Origin: Glaciecola sp028401415
GTDB taxonomy: Bacteria > Pseudomonadota > Gammaproteobacteria > Enterobacterales > Alteromonadaceae
NCBI RefSeq assembly: GCF_028401415.2
Contig: NZ_CP171821.2
Span: 620,001 to 684,000 of the forward strand
DNA: 64,000 nucleotides
Direction: 5' to 3'
Shown here piece by piece: positions 53,182-62,383 of this stretch. How positions within the stretch are numbered: position 1 is the first letter of the stretch; every line of letters starts with the position of its first letter. Under the pieces are notes generated by a model, which saw nothing but the letters and a program-made list of their open reading frames with translations, did no database searches and had not been told where the DNA came from. Both the position numbers and the translations under genes were made by a program.

Positions 53182-55008
53182 TCAAGCGTGCAAGTAATCG
53201 TATATAGTCTCAGCCAAATCTTCGCTAATTCCCGGTACTTTAGCAATTTCTCCCCTGCTCGCCTTTTTCAAACCTTGTATACCACCGGTATACTTAAGTA
53301 AGGCTTGTCGTCGTTTAGCGCCTACCCCCGGTATATCTTGCAATACTGACTGGTTTTTCACTTTTTGACGACGATTTCGGTGACCGGTGATCGCAAAGCG
53401 GTGCGACTCATCTCGAATGTGTTGCACAAGATGCAAGCCCGGCGCGTCTGATTGAATAGCTACGGTTTCATGAGAATCAGCCATTATCAGGGTTTCTAAT
53501 CCTGGTTTTCTTGTTGTGCCTTTTGCAACACCTACAATGAGCGGCGTATACTCCGCGGGCCACTCTGCAAAATGCTGCTCTGCTTGCGAAAGCTGACCTT
53601 TACCGCCGTCTATTAATAGCAAATCAGGTAATTTTGCATCATCGCTTGGCTTCTTGTAGCGGCGTTTTAGCGCCTGAGCCATAGCGGCGTAATCATCACC
53701 GGGCGTAATGCCTTCAATGTTAAAGCGGCGATAGTCAGATTTAAGCGGCCCATTGCGATCAAATACAACACACGAAGCCACCGTCTGCTCACCAGACGTA
53801 TGTGAGATATCAAAGCATTCCATGCGTTTAATGGGTGTATCACAATTAAGATGAGACTCAAGATCACTAAAGCGTGCAAAGATAGATTTTTGCTGATTTT
53901 GCTGAGTTTCTAGCGCATTCTCCGCGTTAGTGTTGGCAAGTTTTAGGTATTTACGCTTTTCATCTCGCACGCCTTCATAGAAACTAATCTTTCGTTTAGC
54001 CTCTATAGACAGTACCTCTTGCACCTCGGGCATATCATCAAATTTAAACGGAATCACAATCTGCTTGGGGATGAGCTTATTACCCGCTAAATAAAACTGA
54101 AGCATGAAAGATTCGAATATTTCTTCTCGCGTAGCGCCTTTTGGAATTTTGGGAAAGAACGATTTGCTGCCCAACAGTTGATTGTCTCTAATAAACATGC
54201 CATATACACATGCCATACCGTGCTTAAATGAAAAGCCGAAAACATCCAGCTCTTGTTGAGAGCCGCTCACTAGTTGCTGCTCTTGTACTTTTCTAAGCGC
54301 GCTGATTTGATCTCGATATTTTGCAGCGGCTTCAAAGTTTAAAGCTTCACTGGCAATTTCCATTTTGCCCACTAAGGTTTGTATAACCTCTTTATTTTTG
54401 CCTTTTAAAAAAAGCACTGCTAAGCGAACTTGCTCACTATATTCTTCATCCGACACATAACCTTCCACGCACGGCGCTGAACAACGCTCTAGTTGGTATT
54501 GCAAGCAGGGTCTTGAGCGGTTTCTATAGTAACTATCATCACACTGGCGTACGGGAAACAGCCGCTGCATGGAGCGAAGGCTTTCTCGCACTGACCAGGC
54601 GCTCGGATATGGCCCAAAATATTCACCTTTGGCTTTTTTTGAACCCCGATGAAAGCCCAATTTAGGATGCTTGTGCTCTGATAAAAATATAAACGGATAA
54701 GACTTATCGTCACGCAATACAACGTTGTAGCGGGGCCGATACTTTTTTATATAGTTGTTTTCGAGTAAGAAGGCTTCCGTTTCACTGCTAACAAGCGTCA
54801 CATCCACATGCGCGATATTTGCAACCAGCGTCTGCGTTTTAACGCTATCAACCTGTTTACGGAAATAGGAACTTAAGCGTTTTTTGAGGTTTTTTGCTTT
54901 ACCAACGTATATAACATCGCGCGCGGCACTGTACATGCGGTACACGCCGGCACTTGAGGAAACGTGCTTTAAAAACTGTTTTGCATCAAAACTGTTTTCG
55001 TCACTCAT
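53182..55008 (-). CDS. uvrC: UvrABC excinuclease subunit C
   Basis: Nucleotide-excision repair endonuclease, 608 residues. It has the GIY-YIG domain at the N-terminus (GVYRMYSAARDVIYVGKAKN), UVR region (EALNFEAAAKYRDQI), the RNase H-like C-terminal nuclease (ECFDISHTSGEQTVASCVVF, LLIDGGKGQL) and HhH pair at the end (LQDIPGVGAKRRQALLKYTG). Two bases separate it from uvrY. Confidence 0.95.
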   Translation of the reverse strand: MSDENSFDAKQFLKHVSSSAGVYRMYSAARDVIYVGKAKNLKKRLSSYFRKQVDSVKTQTLVANIAHVDVTLVSSETEAFLLENNYIKKYRPRYNVVLRDDKSYPFIFLSEHKHPKLGFHRGSKKAKGEYFGPYPSAWSVRESLRSMQRLFPVRQCDDSYYRNRSRPCLQYQLERCSAPCVEGYVSDEEYSEQVRLAVLFLKGKNKEVIQTLVGKMEIASEALNFEAAAKYRDQISALRKVQEQQLVSGSQQELDVFGFSFKHGMACVYGMFIRDNQLLGSKSFFPKIPKGATREEIFESFMLQFYLAGNKLIPKQIVIPFKFDDMPEVQEVLSIEAKRKISFYEGVRDEKRKYLKLANTNAENALETQQNQQKSIFARFSDLESHLNCDTPIKRMECFDISHTSGEQTVASCVVFDRNGPLKSDYRRFNIEGITPGDDYAAMAQALKRRYKKPSDDAKLPDLLLIDGGKGQLSQAEQHFAEWPAEYTPLIVGVAKGTTRKPGLETLIMADSHETVAIQSDAPGLHLVQHIRDESHRFAITGHRNRRQKVKNQSVLQDIPGVGAKRRQALLKYTGGIQGLKKASRGEIAKVPGISEDLAETIYDYLHA

Positions 55009-55010
55009 GC

Positions 55011-55655
55011 CTACACGTTAGAAGATTGAATCAAGTTATGACGCAAAGCTAAGTGAGTCAGTTCAACATCAGATTCGATGCCGAGTTTGTCAAATGTTCT
55101 ATAGCGATAGGTGTTGACTGTTTTAGCACTTAAACTTAGCGAACGCGCAATTTCTGTGACTTTGACGCCTCTTGTAATCATCATGGTTATTTCAAGCTCT
55201 CGCTCGGTGAGCGCTTCAAATGGATTATTCTGATTTAGGTCAAGTGCCCCAAGCGCAATTCTCTGTGCAATATCAGGAGATACATACTTTTGGCCACTGG
55301 CGACTTTGTACACAGCGTTTACCATTTCGCTGTGCTCAGCGTCTTTGGTTAAAAAGCCGTAGGCACCTGCCTGCATGATTTTAGCCGGCAATGGGTTTTC
55401 TTTGTGCATCGACAAACAAATAACGCGCGTGCCGTCGCAAACTCGAAGCACCTTTTTAGTCGCTTCAAGCCCACCAATGCCGGGCATGCTGATATCCATC
55501 AATACAATATCGGGAGTGTGCTTGCGACAATATGCGACAGCATCTTCACCGCAGTTTGCCTCTGCTACTACTTGAAAGTCTTGTACATCGTTTAAAATTC
55601 GGCTTATCCCTGCCCGTACGAGTTCATGGTCATCCACTACTAGAATTTTGATCAC
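55011..55655 (-). CDS. uvrY: UvrY/GacA-type response regulator
   Basis: LuxR-type response regulator of 214 residues, partner of BarA/GacS in CsrB-type sRNA control. Receiver: VVDDHELVRAG, phospho-Asp in IVLMDISMPG, Lys in FLTKD. HTH: LTERELEITMMITRGVKVTE and SAKTVNTYRYR. The start codon is GTG at 55655. It is directly upstream of uvrC as in E. coli. Confidence 0.93.
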   Translation of the reverse strand: MIKILVVDDHELVRAGISRILNDVQDFQVVAEANCGEDAVAYCRKHTPDIVLMDISMPGIGGLEATKKVLRVCDGTRVICLSMHKENPLPAKIMQAGAYGFLTKDAEHSEMVNAVYKVASGQKYVSPDIAQRIALGALDLNQNNPFEALTERELEITMMITRGVKVTEIARSLSLSAKTVNTYRYRTFDKLGIESDVELTHLALRHNLIQSSNV

Positions 55656-55846
55656 GTCGTAACTTAGCCTGTATTTTTATTATGCCTAACAAACATGTAG
55701 CGAATGATAATGATAGAACCATCGCCAATATTTGAGCGCGTGAATACGCGTATCGGCTAGTATTATACAAACTTGTGAAATTTGGAATAGATTTTTGTTT
55801 AAGTAATAGAACGAGGCATCATTGCGTATTCATAATTAGCACGTAC

Positions 55847-55875
55847 AAAAAAGCCCACACGAAGTGGGCTTTTTT
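55847..55875. terminator. Bidirectional terminator next to tRNA-Ser
   Basis: GCCCAC (55853-55858) and GTGGGC (55864-55869) form a 6-bp stem with flanking A6 and T6 runs, so it can work in both directions; it follows tRNA-Ser on the minus strand. Confidence 0.85.
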
Positions 55876-55880
55876 GTATA

Positions 55881-55972
55881 TGGCGGAGAGTGAGGGATTC
55901 GAACCCCCGGAACGTTTGACCGTTCGCCTGATTTCAAGTCAGGTGCATTCAACCGGGCTCTGCCAACTCTCC
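55881..55972 (-). tRNA. tRNA-Ser (anticodon UGA)
   Basis: Acceptor GGAGAGT/ACTCTCC, anticodon stem-loop CTGACTTGAAATCAG with TGA, long variable arm, T-arm GGGTTCGAATCCC, encoded CCA. Confidence 0.92.
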
Positions 55973-56289
55973 AGTGGGGCGCATATTAAAATTGTATGTG
56001 ACTAATGTAAAGTGTAATTCCCAAAAAATCGTAAAAACCTTCGTTGTTCGTATATTTTTACGACAGTGAAGTCATTAGAAACAATATATACTCGAAAATA
56101 CTTGAAAACATGAACTAAAACCCATAAAAAGACACTAATGCTAAAGGCAATCACAGTTATATTGCCAGCTTGTGAGCATTTTGCTTAGCAGCTATGTATT
56201 AGCAATAAACCTTTGAGTTTGTCTGTTTTTAATGGTCTAGCGTTTAGACGGCAGGCAAGCACGCATCAAAGCAACAACTGGAGAAAGAG
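55973..56289. other. Upstream region of yccA
   Basis: About 320 bp, AT-rich, without a gene. The ribosome site GGAGAAAGAG is directly before ATG 56290. No clear promoter hexamers chosen. Confidence 0.4.
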
Positions 56290-56949
56290 ATGGACAGGCG
56301 TACTACGTATTCTAGCGCGGCACAAAGCCCCGCGATTGAGATTAACAAGGTACTTAGAAATACTTATATGTTACTTGCATTAACCATTGGTTTTAGCGCA
56401 ATAACTGCAACTATCAGCATGTTCTTAAACGTTGGCATGATTGGCTATTTCGCCATGATCATTGGCGGCATCATTAGCTTGTTCATTGTCCACAAAAAAG
56501 CGGACTCCGCATCAGGCTTAGCGTGGGTTTTCGTGTTCACTGGCTTGTTCGGTGGCGCTTTAGGTCCACTGCTAAGCATGTACTTCGCGGCTGGCGCAGG
56601 TCATGTTGTAGCGCAAGCTTTAGCAGCAACTGCGGTTGTGTTCTTTACGTTATCGGGATATGCCTTGGTCACTAAAAAAGACTTTAGTTTCTTAGGCGGC
56701 TTTTTGATGGTGGGTCTAGTGGTGGCAATTATCGGTATCATTGCTAACATTTTCTTAGCCATCCCTGCAATGAGCATGGCAATCAGCGCATTGGTGGTAT
56801 TTATCATGTCGGGTTTGATTTTATTTGATACCAGCCGAATCATTCACGGCGGTGAAACTAACTACATTCGCGCAACGGTAGGTTTGTATTTGAATATATA
56901 CAACATCTTCATTCACTTGCTAGCGCTAATCGGCATGGGCGAAGACTAG
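56290..56949 (+). CDS. yccA: Bax inhibitor-1 family membrane protein (YccA)
   Basis: Seven-helix inner-membrane protein of 219 residues. The BI-1 motif is seen from LLALTIGFSAITATISMFLN to GGETNYIRATVGLYLNIYNI near the C-terminus. E. coli YccA modulates FtsH proteolysis. It heads the region before the tus genes, a usual order. Confidence 0.9.
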   Translation: MDRRTTYSSAAQSPAIEINKVLRNTYMLLALTIGFSAITATISMFLNVGMIGYFAMIIGGIISLFIVHKKADSASGLAWVFVFTGLFGGALGPLLSMYFAAGAGHVVAQALAATAVVFFTLSGYALVTKKDFSFLGGFLMVGLVVAIIGIIANIFLAIPAMSMAISALVVFIMSGLILFDTSRIIHGGETNYIRATVGLYLNIYNIFIHLLALIGMGED

Positions 56950-56973
56950 ACTTTACCGATGTTAACTTACACT

Positions 56974-57000
56974 AAACGCCTCACTCGCTGGGGCGTTTTT
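56974..57000 (+). terminator. Terminator after yccA
   Basis: AAACGCC (56974-56980) pairs with GGCGTTT (56992-56998), followed by T residues; 25 bp after the yccA stop. Confidence 0.75.
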
Positions 57001-57093
57001 GTATGCACATTTCATCAAAATCTTTGTTAAGAAAAGCGCTAAGCCGTATACTCTTTAACACCAGTTCAATACTAAGCCATTAAATTAGCAGTA

Positions 57094-57477
57094 ATGCCTG
57101 ATAAGCCTACATTCGCAATATTTGTCACAAGTAGTCCATACGATTCACGCAATGGCGAATCCGCGTCTCGATTCTGTCTATCTGCGCTCAAGGCAGGTTA
57201 TGAAGTGGAGCAGGTCTTTTTTTATCAAGCGGGCGTTCAGCATGCATCTAAATTACTTGAAGTAAATTCTGACGAGGTTGACATGCGCGCTCGCTGGCAA
57301 AGCATTGCTCAAAAACATCAGGTTGCGCTCAATGTTTGCGTCACAGCTGGCGCAAAACGTGGGCTTTGTGAAAAAAACTTAGCAGCACATTTTCGATTAG
57401 TGGGAATAAGCGAATATTTTGCCACCCTTCGTCACGCACAAGCATCTGGCCATTGTATTAAGAGTGTACAATTTTGA
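57094..57477 (+). CDS. tusD: Sulfur-relay protein TusD (DsrE-like)
   Basis: Sulfurtransferase subunit of the TusBCD complex that passes sulfur to TusE for mnm5s2U34 tRNA modification. 127 residues. Catalytic Cys lies in CVTAGAKRG, equivalent to E. coli Cys78. Start TSSPYDSRNGESASRFCLSA fits the DsrE fold. Four-base overlap with tusC. Confidence 0.92.
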   Translation: MPDKPTFAIFVTSSPYDSRNGESASRFCLSALKAGYEVEQVFFYQAGVQHASKLLEVNSDEVDMRARWQSIAQKHQVALNVCVTAGAKRGLCEKNLAAHFRLVGISEYFATLRHAQASGHCIKSVQF

Positions 57478-57833
57478 ACGCTTATCTACTTGCTGTAAGC
57501 ACCAAAGCGCCCTATCACCAAAGCGCCGCCATTGATGCTCTGGAGGCTGCTTATGCGGCAACTAATGTTGGTATTCAGGTCAAGATTTTGTTTTTAGACG
57601 ACGGGGTTTTTCAGCTTATTCCCGACCAAAATCCTCAACATATTGAGCATAAGAACACCTTTAAAAAGCTCTGTGCAATGCCCTTGTTTGATGTAGAAGA
57701 TATATTTGCAGATAGCCAAAGTGCAAACGCACGCAGTGTCGAACTCAATCTAAAGGATATTCCTGTGCAAGAACTTAATGCTGAACAACGCATAGCGCTT
57801 ATTCATAACGCAGCACAGGTGTTGGTGTTTTAA
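57474..57833 (+). CDS. tusC: Sulfur-relay protein TusC (DsrF-like)
   Basis: 119-residue DsrF-like subunit. It starts with TTG (57474), overlapping the tusD stop by four bases (TTGA), giving MNAYLLAVSTKAPYHQSAA; no other start fits the family. Segment FLDDGVFQLIPDQNP is typical. It overlaps tusB by one base. Confidence 0.9.
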   Translation: MNAYLLAVSTKAPYHQSAAIDALEAAYAATNVGIQVKILFLDDGVFQLIPDQNPQHIEHKNTFKKLCAMPLFDVEDIFADSQSANARSVELNLKDIPVQELNAEQRIALIHNAAQVLVF

Positions 57834-58174
57834 TGTTAATTCAAGTACTAACAAATCGATGTGAAACACTGCTTTCGTTTATAAACAGTGCGCATGGCCC
57901 TAGTGCAAGTAATGCAGTTAATGCACGCCGCGATGGCAACACTCAGGATGCTTACGTGCTTCTACAAGATGGTGTTTACCTTTTCTCTATGCTTATTGAC
58001 CATGTCCCTTCAAGTGCAATATATATACTTAAGGCCGATTTGGATGCAAGCGGATTAGAAAGCACTTTGAAAGCGCATTTAGAAACAAAAAGTAGTGCCA
58101 AACTGCAAGTCATTAGCGACGAACAATGGGTAGCGCTATGTACCGAAAATTCTCCTATTGTTACAGTTCAATGA
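57833..58174 (+). CDS. tusB: Sulfur-relay protein TusB (DsrH-like)
   Basis: 113-residue DsrH-like subunit; contains DAYVLLQDGVYLFS. The ATG overlaps the tusC stop (TAATG). Slightly divergent at the N-terminus, but position and length fit TusB. Confidence 0.88.
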   Translation: MLIQVLTNRCETLLSFINSAHGPSASNAVNARRDGNTQDAYVLLQDGVYLFSMLIDHVPSSAIYILKADLDASGLESTLKAHLETKSSAKLQVISDEQWVALCTENSPIVTVQ

Positions 58175-58225
58175 CGCAATGGTCAAAACAGCAATATTCA
58201 ATACTTTCAATAGCGATAAAGCCTC

Positions 58226-58561
58226 ATGCAATCACTTAGCGTAAACGGAAAAACTGTAGACTTAGATAAAAACGGATATCTACTTCATTCAGGCGAATGG
58301 GATGAGTCGGTTGCTTTAGCCTTTGCGCAACGCGAGAAAATCGACCTCAGCGACAAACATTGGTTAGTTATTCGTTTTGTACGTGAATTTTATGAGCGCT
58401 ACGACACCAGCCCTGCGATTCGAGCCTTGGTTAAAGCACTAAAAGAAAAATACGGTGAAGAAATAGGAAACAGCCGCTATTTGCATCGACTGTTTCCTGA
58501 TGGACCCGCTAAGTTAGCAAGTAAGCTGGCAGGATTGCCCAGGCCTGCTAAGTGTCTTTGA
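58226..58561 (+). CDS. tusE: Sulfur-relay protein TusE (DsrC family)
   Basis: 111-residue acceptor of TusD sulfur. The end LFPDGPAKLASKLAGLPRPA then KCL has the single penultimate Cys of the TusE type; the second DsrC cysteine is absent, so it is not the dissimilatory DsrC. Start ATG 58226. A 16-bp gap, holding palindrome CTAGCGCTAG (58567-58576), separates it from the convergent serS end. Confidence 0.92.
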   Translation: MQSLSVNGKTVDLDKNGYLLHSGEWDESVALAFAQREKIDLSDKHWLVIRFVREFYERYDTSPAIRALVKALKEKYGEEIGNSRYLHRLFPDGPAKLASKLAGLPRPAKCL

Positions 58562-58577
58562 CTGGCCTAGCGCTAGA

Positions 58578-59873
58578 TTAACTGGCTCTCATTTCAGTTA
58601 AACCCTTCATATAAGGCATCAATACTTCCGGAATTTTAATACTTCCGTCTTCGCGCTGGTAGTTTTCTAGAATGGCGACCAAGGTGCGACCCACGGCTAA
58701 TCCTGAACCGTTTAGAGTATGAATGTATTCTGGTTTTTTCATATCGCTAGATTTATACCTTGCCTGCATGCGCCGCGCCTGAAAATCCCCCATATTTGAA
58801 CATGAACTGATCTCTCTATAGGTGTTTTGAGCAGGCAACCAAACTTCTAAATCATAGGTTTTGGTGGCGCTAAAACCGGTGTCACCACCGCATAGGATCA
58901 CCTTTCGATAAGGTAAGCCCAGTTGCTGCAAAATGGCTTCAGCATGGCCGGTTAGCTCTTCAAGGGCGTCCATTGACGACTCAGGCTTAACCAACTGCAC
59001 CATCTCAACTTTGTCAAATTGATGCTGACGAATTAACCCACGCGTATCACGACCATAGCTGCCAGCTTCGCTGCGAAAACACGGTGTATGCGCCGTCATT
59101 TTTACGGGCAATTCATCGGCATTGAAGATGTGATCACGCGCGATATTTGTAAGCGGCACTTCAGCTGTCGGAATCAAGGACATGCCCTGCCCCTCTTCCG
59201 TTGCAGGCTTTGTATGAAATAAGTCCTCACCAAATTTAGGAAGCTGACCGGTGCCATACAAACTGTCCGAGTTAACCAAATACGGAACGTAAACTTCTTG
59301 ATAGCCGTGGTACATCACATGTCTGTCGAGCATAAATTGTGCAAGCGCTCTATGAAGTCGAGCAACCAAGCCGTTCATCACCACAAAGCGCGAACCAGAG
59401 AGTTTTGCGGCGACTTCAAAATCCAATCCATTGTCTAGGCCATGCGCCAAATCAACATGATCTTTGACCTCAAAATCAAACTCAGGTACATCACCCCACT
59501 TGCTAATTTCAACATTGTCATCTTCGCTTTCACCATCAGGTACATCGCTGGCGGGAAGATTGGGCGTTTCTTGATAAAAAATGTTCAGTGAATTTTGCAC
59601 TTGATCTAATGCAGATTTCGCCTGCTCTAATTTATCTCCAAGTTCGCTGACGTGTTCAAGCAATGGAGCAATGTCTTCACCTGCCGCTTTTGCTTTGCCA
59701 ATGGCTTTTGAGCGTGTATTTCGCTCGTTTTGCAATTCTTGTGTTTCAACCTGCAGAGACTTTCGCTTTTCTTCTAGTTCGTTGTATGAAGCGATATCAA
59801 GGGCGAACCCTTTTTTTGCCAAAGCTTTAGCCGTTTCTTCTATATCATTTCGAAGTAAACGTGGGTCTAACAT
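58578..59873 (-). CDS. serS: Seryl-tRNA synthetase
   Basis: Class II synthetase of 431 residues charging tRNA-Ser. N-terminal coiled-coil arm (LEEKRKSLQVETQELQNERN), motif 2 PCFRSEAGSYGRDTRG and motif 3 GSGLAVGRTLVAILENYQ are intact. The start is ATG 59873 (MLDPRLLRND); a frame extending to 59969 overlaps crcB. Confidence 0.95.
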   Translation of the reverse strand: MLDPRLLRNDIEETAKALAKKGFALDIASYNELEEKRKSLQVETQELQNERNTRSKAIGKAKAAGEDIAPLLEHVSELGDKLEQAKSALDQVQNSLNIFYQETPNLPASDVPDGESEDDNVEISKWGDVPEFDFEVKDHVDLAHGLDNGLDFEVAAKLSGSRFVVMNGLVARLHRALAQFMLDRHVMYHGYQEVYVPYLVNSDSLYGTGQLPKFGEDLFHTKPATEEGQGMSLIPTAEVPLTNIARDHIFNADELPVKMTAHTPCFRSEAGSYGRDTRGLIRQHQFDKVEMVQLVKPESSMDALEELTGHAEAILQQLGLPYRKVILCGGDTGFSATKTYDLEVWLPAQNTYREISSCSNMGDFQARRMQARYKSSDMKKPEYIHTLNGSGLAVGRTLVAILENYQREDGSIKIPEVLMPYMKGLTEMRAS

Positions 59874-59881
59874 AGCGCGTA

Positions 59882-60265
59882 TTATCCTTTCATTAATGTA
59901 AATGCACACCAAACAGCCGCGAGGCATAGGCATACATTGAGTAATATTGTGAGTCCGGCATTGAGCCACTCGCCCTGCTGAATTGCAACAAAGACCTCAA
60001 GGGAAAATGTTGAAAACGTAGTTAGCGCGCCCAAAAACCCTACCATTATAAAGAGTTTTATGTCGTTGTTCACTTGAGAATGTTGCGAAAAGTAGGCAAC
60101 GGCAAGCCCTAAACCAAAAGAACCGACAACATTTACACCTAAGGTAGCAATGGGAAGCGCTTTGCCAAAATAGCTACTCACGCTAAGATTGACAAACAAC
60201 CGCACGCACGCGCCTAGTGCACCCCCGATAGCAACAAATAGATAGGTCATCCATGTAATGGTCAT
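59882..60265 (-). CDS. crcB: Fluoride exporter CrcB/Fluc
   Basis: Four-helix fluoride channel of 127 residues. Motifs GGALGACVR, TLGVNVVGSF and the TTFSTF segment that lines the pore are present. It is 8 bp before serS, in usual order. Confidence 0.92.
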   Translation of the reverse strand: MTITWMTYLFVAIGGALGACVRLFVNLSVSSYFGKALPIATLGVNVVGSFGLGLAVAYFSQHSQVNNDIKLFIMVGFLGALTTFSTFSLEVFVAIQQGEWLNAGLTILLNVCLCLAAVWCAFTLMKG

Positions 60266-60293
60266 TCAATACAACTCTTAAACCGGATTCAGC

Positions 60294-61682
60294 TTATCTA
60301 GCATTATCCTCTAATTCTTTCAGGTAGGCGATTTTTTGTTGCAGATGTTTCTCAAAACCACGAGAACGAGGACTATAATACTGCGCTTCCGGCATATTGT
60401 CAGGAAAGTAAGAAACGCCAGTCGCATAAGCGGTGTCTAAATTATGTGGGTAAACATAGTCTTTACCGTGCCCAGCGTCTTTAGCAATTTGACTTGGGGC
60501 ATTTCTCAAATGAAACGGTACAGGCTCACTGTGGTGGGTAAGTGCATCTCTCTTGGCGGCTTTGAATGCCTCATATACAGCATTGCTCTTAGGCGCCAAA
60601 GCACAATAAATGACTGCTTGAGCTACCGCTCGCTCGCCCTCTGCTTGTCCGACCCTGTGGTAAATATCCCATGCGTTCAAGCATACCTGTAAGGCTTTTG
60701 GATCTGCGTTTCCGATGTCCTCAGATGCAATTGCAAGTAAGCGACGACAAATGGGAGTAACGTCACTGTTGGCAGTAAGCATTCTTGCAAACCAATACAA
60801 AGAGGCGTCTTGTGCGCTGCCGCGAATGGATTTATGAAAGGCAGACAGCAAGTCATAATAATGATCGCCTTGTTTATCAAAGGCAGCAATCTTTTCACCT
60901 ACCGCGCGCTCAATGTCGGGTAGCGAAATTTGAATCTTTGAATCCTGATGTTGAAGAGGAGAAGCCCCGTGGCTTTGACCCATCACAATATCACTTGCAA
61001 GCTCTACTGCATTGAGCAATCTGCGAGCATCACCATTTGAATAAACGATTAGGGCGGCTTTGGCCTGCGCTTCAATCGTCCACGCGGAAGATGGCATGTT
61101 CGCGCGTTTATCAAAGCCTTCCCTGTCGTCTGTGGATGAAGATTCGGTCAAGTATTGCAAGGCGCGATCACACAAATGAGATAATTCATTTTCGTTTAGA
61201 GCATGCAATGTGAATACACGCATGCGCGAAAGCAAGGCTCTATTAATCGAAAATGCAGGATTCTCTGTGGTAGCGCCGATAAGACGAATAAGCCCACTTT
61301 CAACATGCGGCAGAAATGCGTCTTGCTGCGCTTTATTGAAGCGATGGATTTCATCAACAAATACAATCGGGCTTTGAGTAAATAGGCCTGCTTGATTATC
61401 AAGTGCCATTTTTGCTATGTCTTTGATGTCCTTCACACCTGCGCTGATGGCTGACAAGCTTATAAGCTCTGTGTTTAGCTCGTTGGCAATCACGTTGACG
61501 ATTGATGTTTTTCCACAGCCCGGAGGCCCCCATAAGATCATAGAGGGAATTTTTGCGCCTGAGATAAGCGATCGAAGCAGTCCGTTCTCGCCCATTAATT
61601 CACTATTACCCAAATAATCATCAAATTGCTTGGGCCGTAAAAGATTCGCCAGTGGGCTATTGTGCGTTTTGACGTTGGTCAT
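60294..61682 (-). CDS. rarA: Replication-associated recombination protein A
   Basis: AAA+ ATPase of 462 residues acting at stalled forks. Walker A GPPGCGKTS, Walker B IVFVDEIHRFNK, sensor GATTENPAFSIN; C-terminal MgsA domain with AFHKSIRGSAQDASLYWFAR. It overlaps the lolA stop region by 26 bases. Confidence 0.95.
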   Translation of the reverse strand: MTNVKTHNSPLANLLRPKQFDDYLGNSELMGENGLLRSLISGAKIPSMILWGPPGCGKTSIVNVIANELNTELISLSAISAGVKDIKDIAKMALDNQAGLFTQSPIVFVDEIHRFNKAQQDAFLPHVESGLIRLIGATTENPAFSINRALLSRMRVFTLHALNENELSHLCDRALQYLTESSSTDDREGFDKRANMPSSAWTIEAQAKAALIVYSNGDARRLLNAVELASDIVMGQSHGASPLQHQDSKIQISLPDIERAVGEKIAAFDKQGDHYYDLLSAFHKSIRGSAQDASLYWFARMLTANSDVTPICRRLLAIASEDIGNADPKALQVCLNAWDIYHRVGQAEGERAVAQAVIYCALAPKSNAVYEAFKAAKRDALTHHSEPVPFHLRNAPSQIAKDAGHGKDYVYPHNLDTAYATGVSYFPDNMPEAQYYSPRSRGFEKHLQQKIAYLKELEDNAR

Positions 61683-62382
61683 CTACAAAGTAGCTGTTTG
61701 GGATGTCGATACTAAAGTCATCATCGTTTAGGGCGAGGTTTTGGCGAACATCTGAAAACACAATATGATTAATTTGTTGTTGACGATCCTCAGATACCAA
61801 TCGCATGAGTTTGCCAGCATGAAAACTCAGCGCCAAGGTGACGATGTTTGCATCTGGCGCGAGTGATTTAATCATGAAACTAGATTGCTCTACTTCATCA
61901 ATGGATTCTACTCGATTTATGGATACCTGATCCCATGCCTCATCGTCATTCGAAATTAGCAGCATAAGCGGGTTATTCCCTACAATAGAGGATTGATCTA
62001 ACAACGTGACCTGTTCAACGAAGGGATCCAAATTATATACGGTCGCACCATCTGCTATGAAAAGCGATTCATCTGGAGAGCGAACTTCCCATCTTAATTG
62101 ATTGGGTTTGCGAAGCTTCATCATACCGTTACTGACTTGCAGTATTTGTCCTTGCGCGTCTTCAATGCGCTGTTCAAACCCTGATGAAAAAGTATTGAGT
62201 TTTGACAATAGTGTTTTAAGCTCTGCCCTCGCCTCTGCGTTTTCTTTAACACCGCTTACCTTATCCTGCGCGCTTATGTGCGACGTAAAAACGAGCGTCG
62301 TGATTAGCGCAGCCAGTAAAAACATTTTCTTCAGCGGTAAAAATTGCCTACGCGACAAGCAATCTGCGCATACTACATTCAT
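61657..62382 (-). CDS. lolA: Outer-membrane lipoprotein carrier protein
   Basis: Periplasmic lipoprotein chaperone, 241 residues. Start ATG 62382 has AAGGAT upstream; signal peptide has an unusually long basic N-region and is cut near ISA-QD; an internal ATG at 62325 would give a shorter one. Domain features: FEQRIEDAQGQILQVSNGMM, LRWEVRSPDESLFIADGATV. Begins one base after ftsK ends. Confidence 0.92.
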   Translation of the reverse strand: MNVVCADCLSRRQFLPLKKMFLLAALITTLVFTSHISAQDKVSGVKENAEARAELKTLLSKLNTFSSGFEQRIEDAQGQILQVSNGMMKLRKPNQLRWEVRSPDESLFIADGATVYNLDPFVEQVTLLDQSSIVGNNPLMLLISNDDEAWDQVSINRVESIDEVEQSSFMIKSLAPDANIVTLALSFHAGKLMRLVSEDRQQQINHIVFSDVRQNLALNDDDFSIDIPNSYFVDDQRQNAQ

Positions 62383-62383
62383 A

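Noticed and set aside
55698..55716. Fur-like site GAATGATAATGATAG near uvrY
   Set aside because: Only one half fits and the neighbouring genes are not iron-related; the A/T repeat is likely chance.
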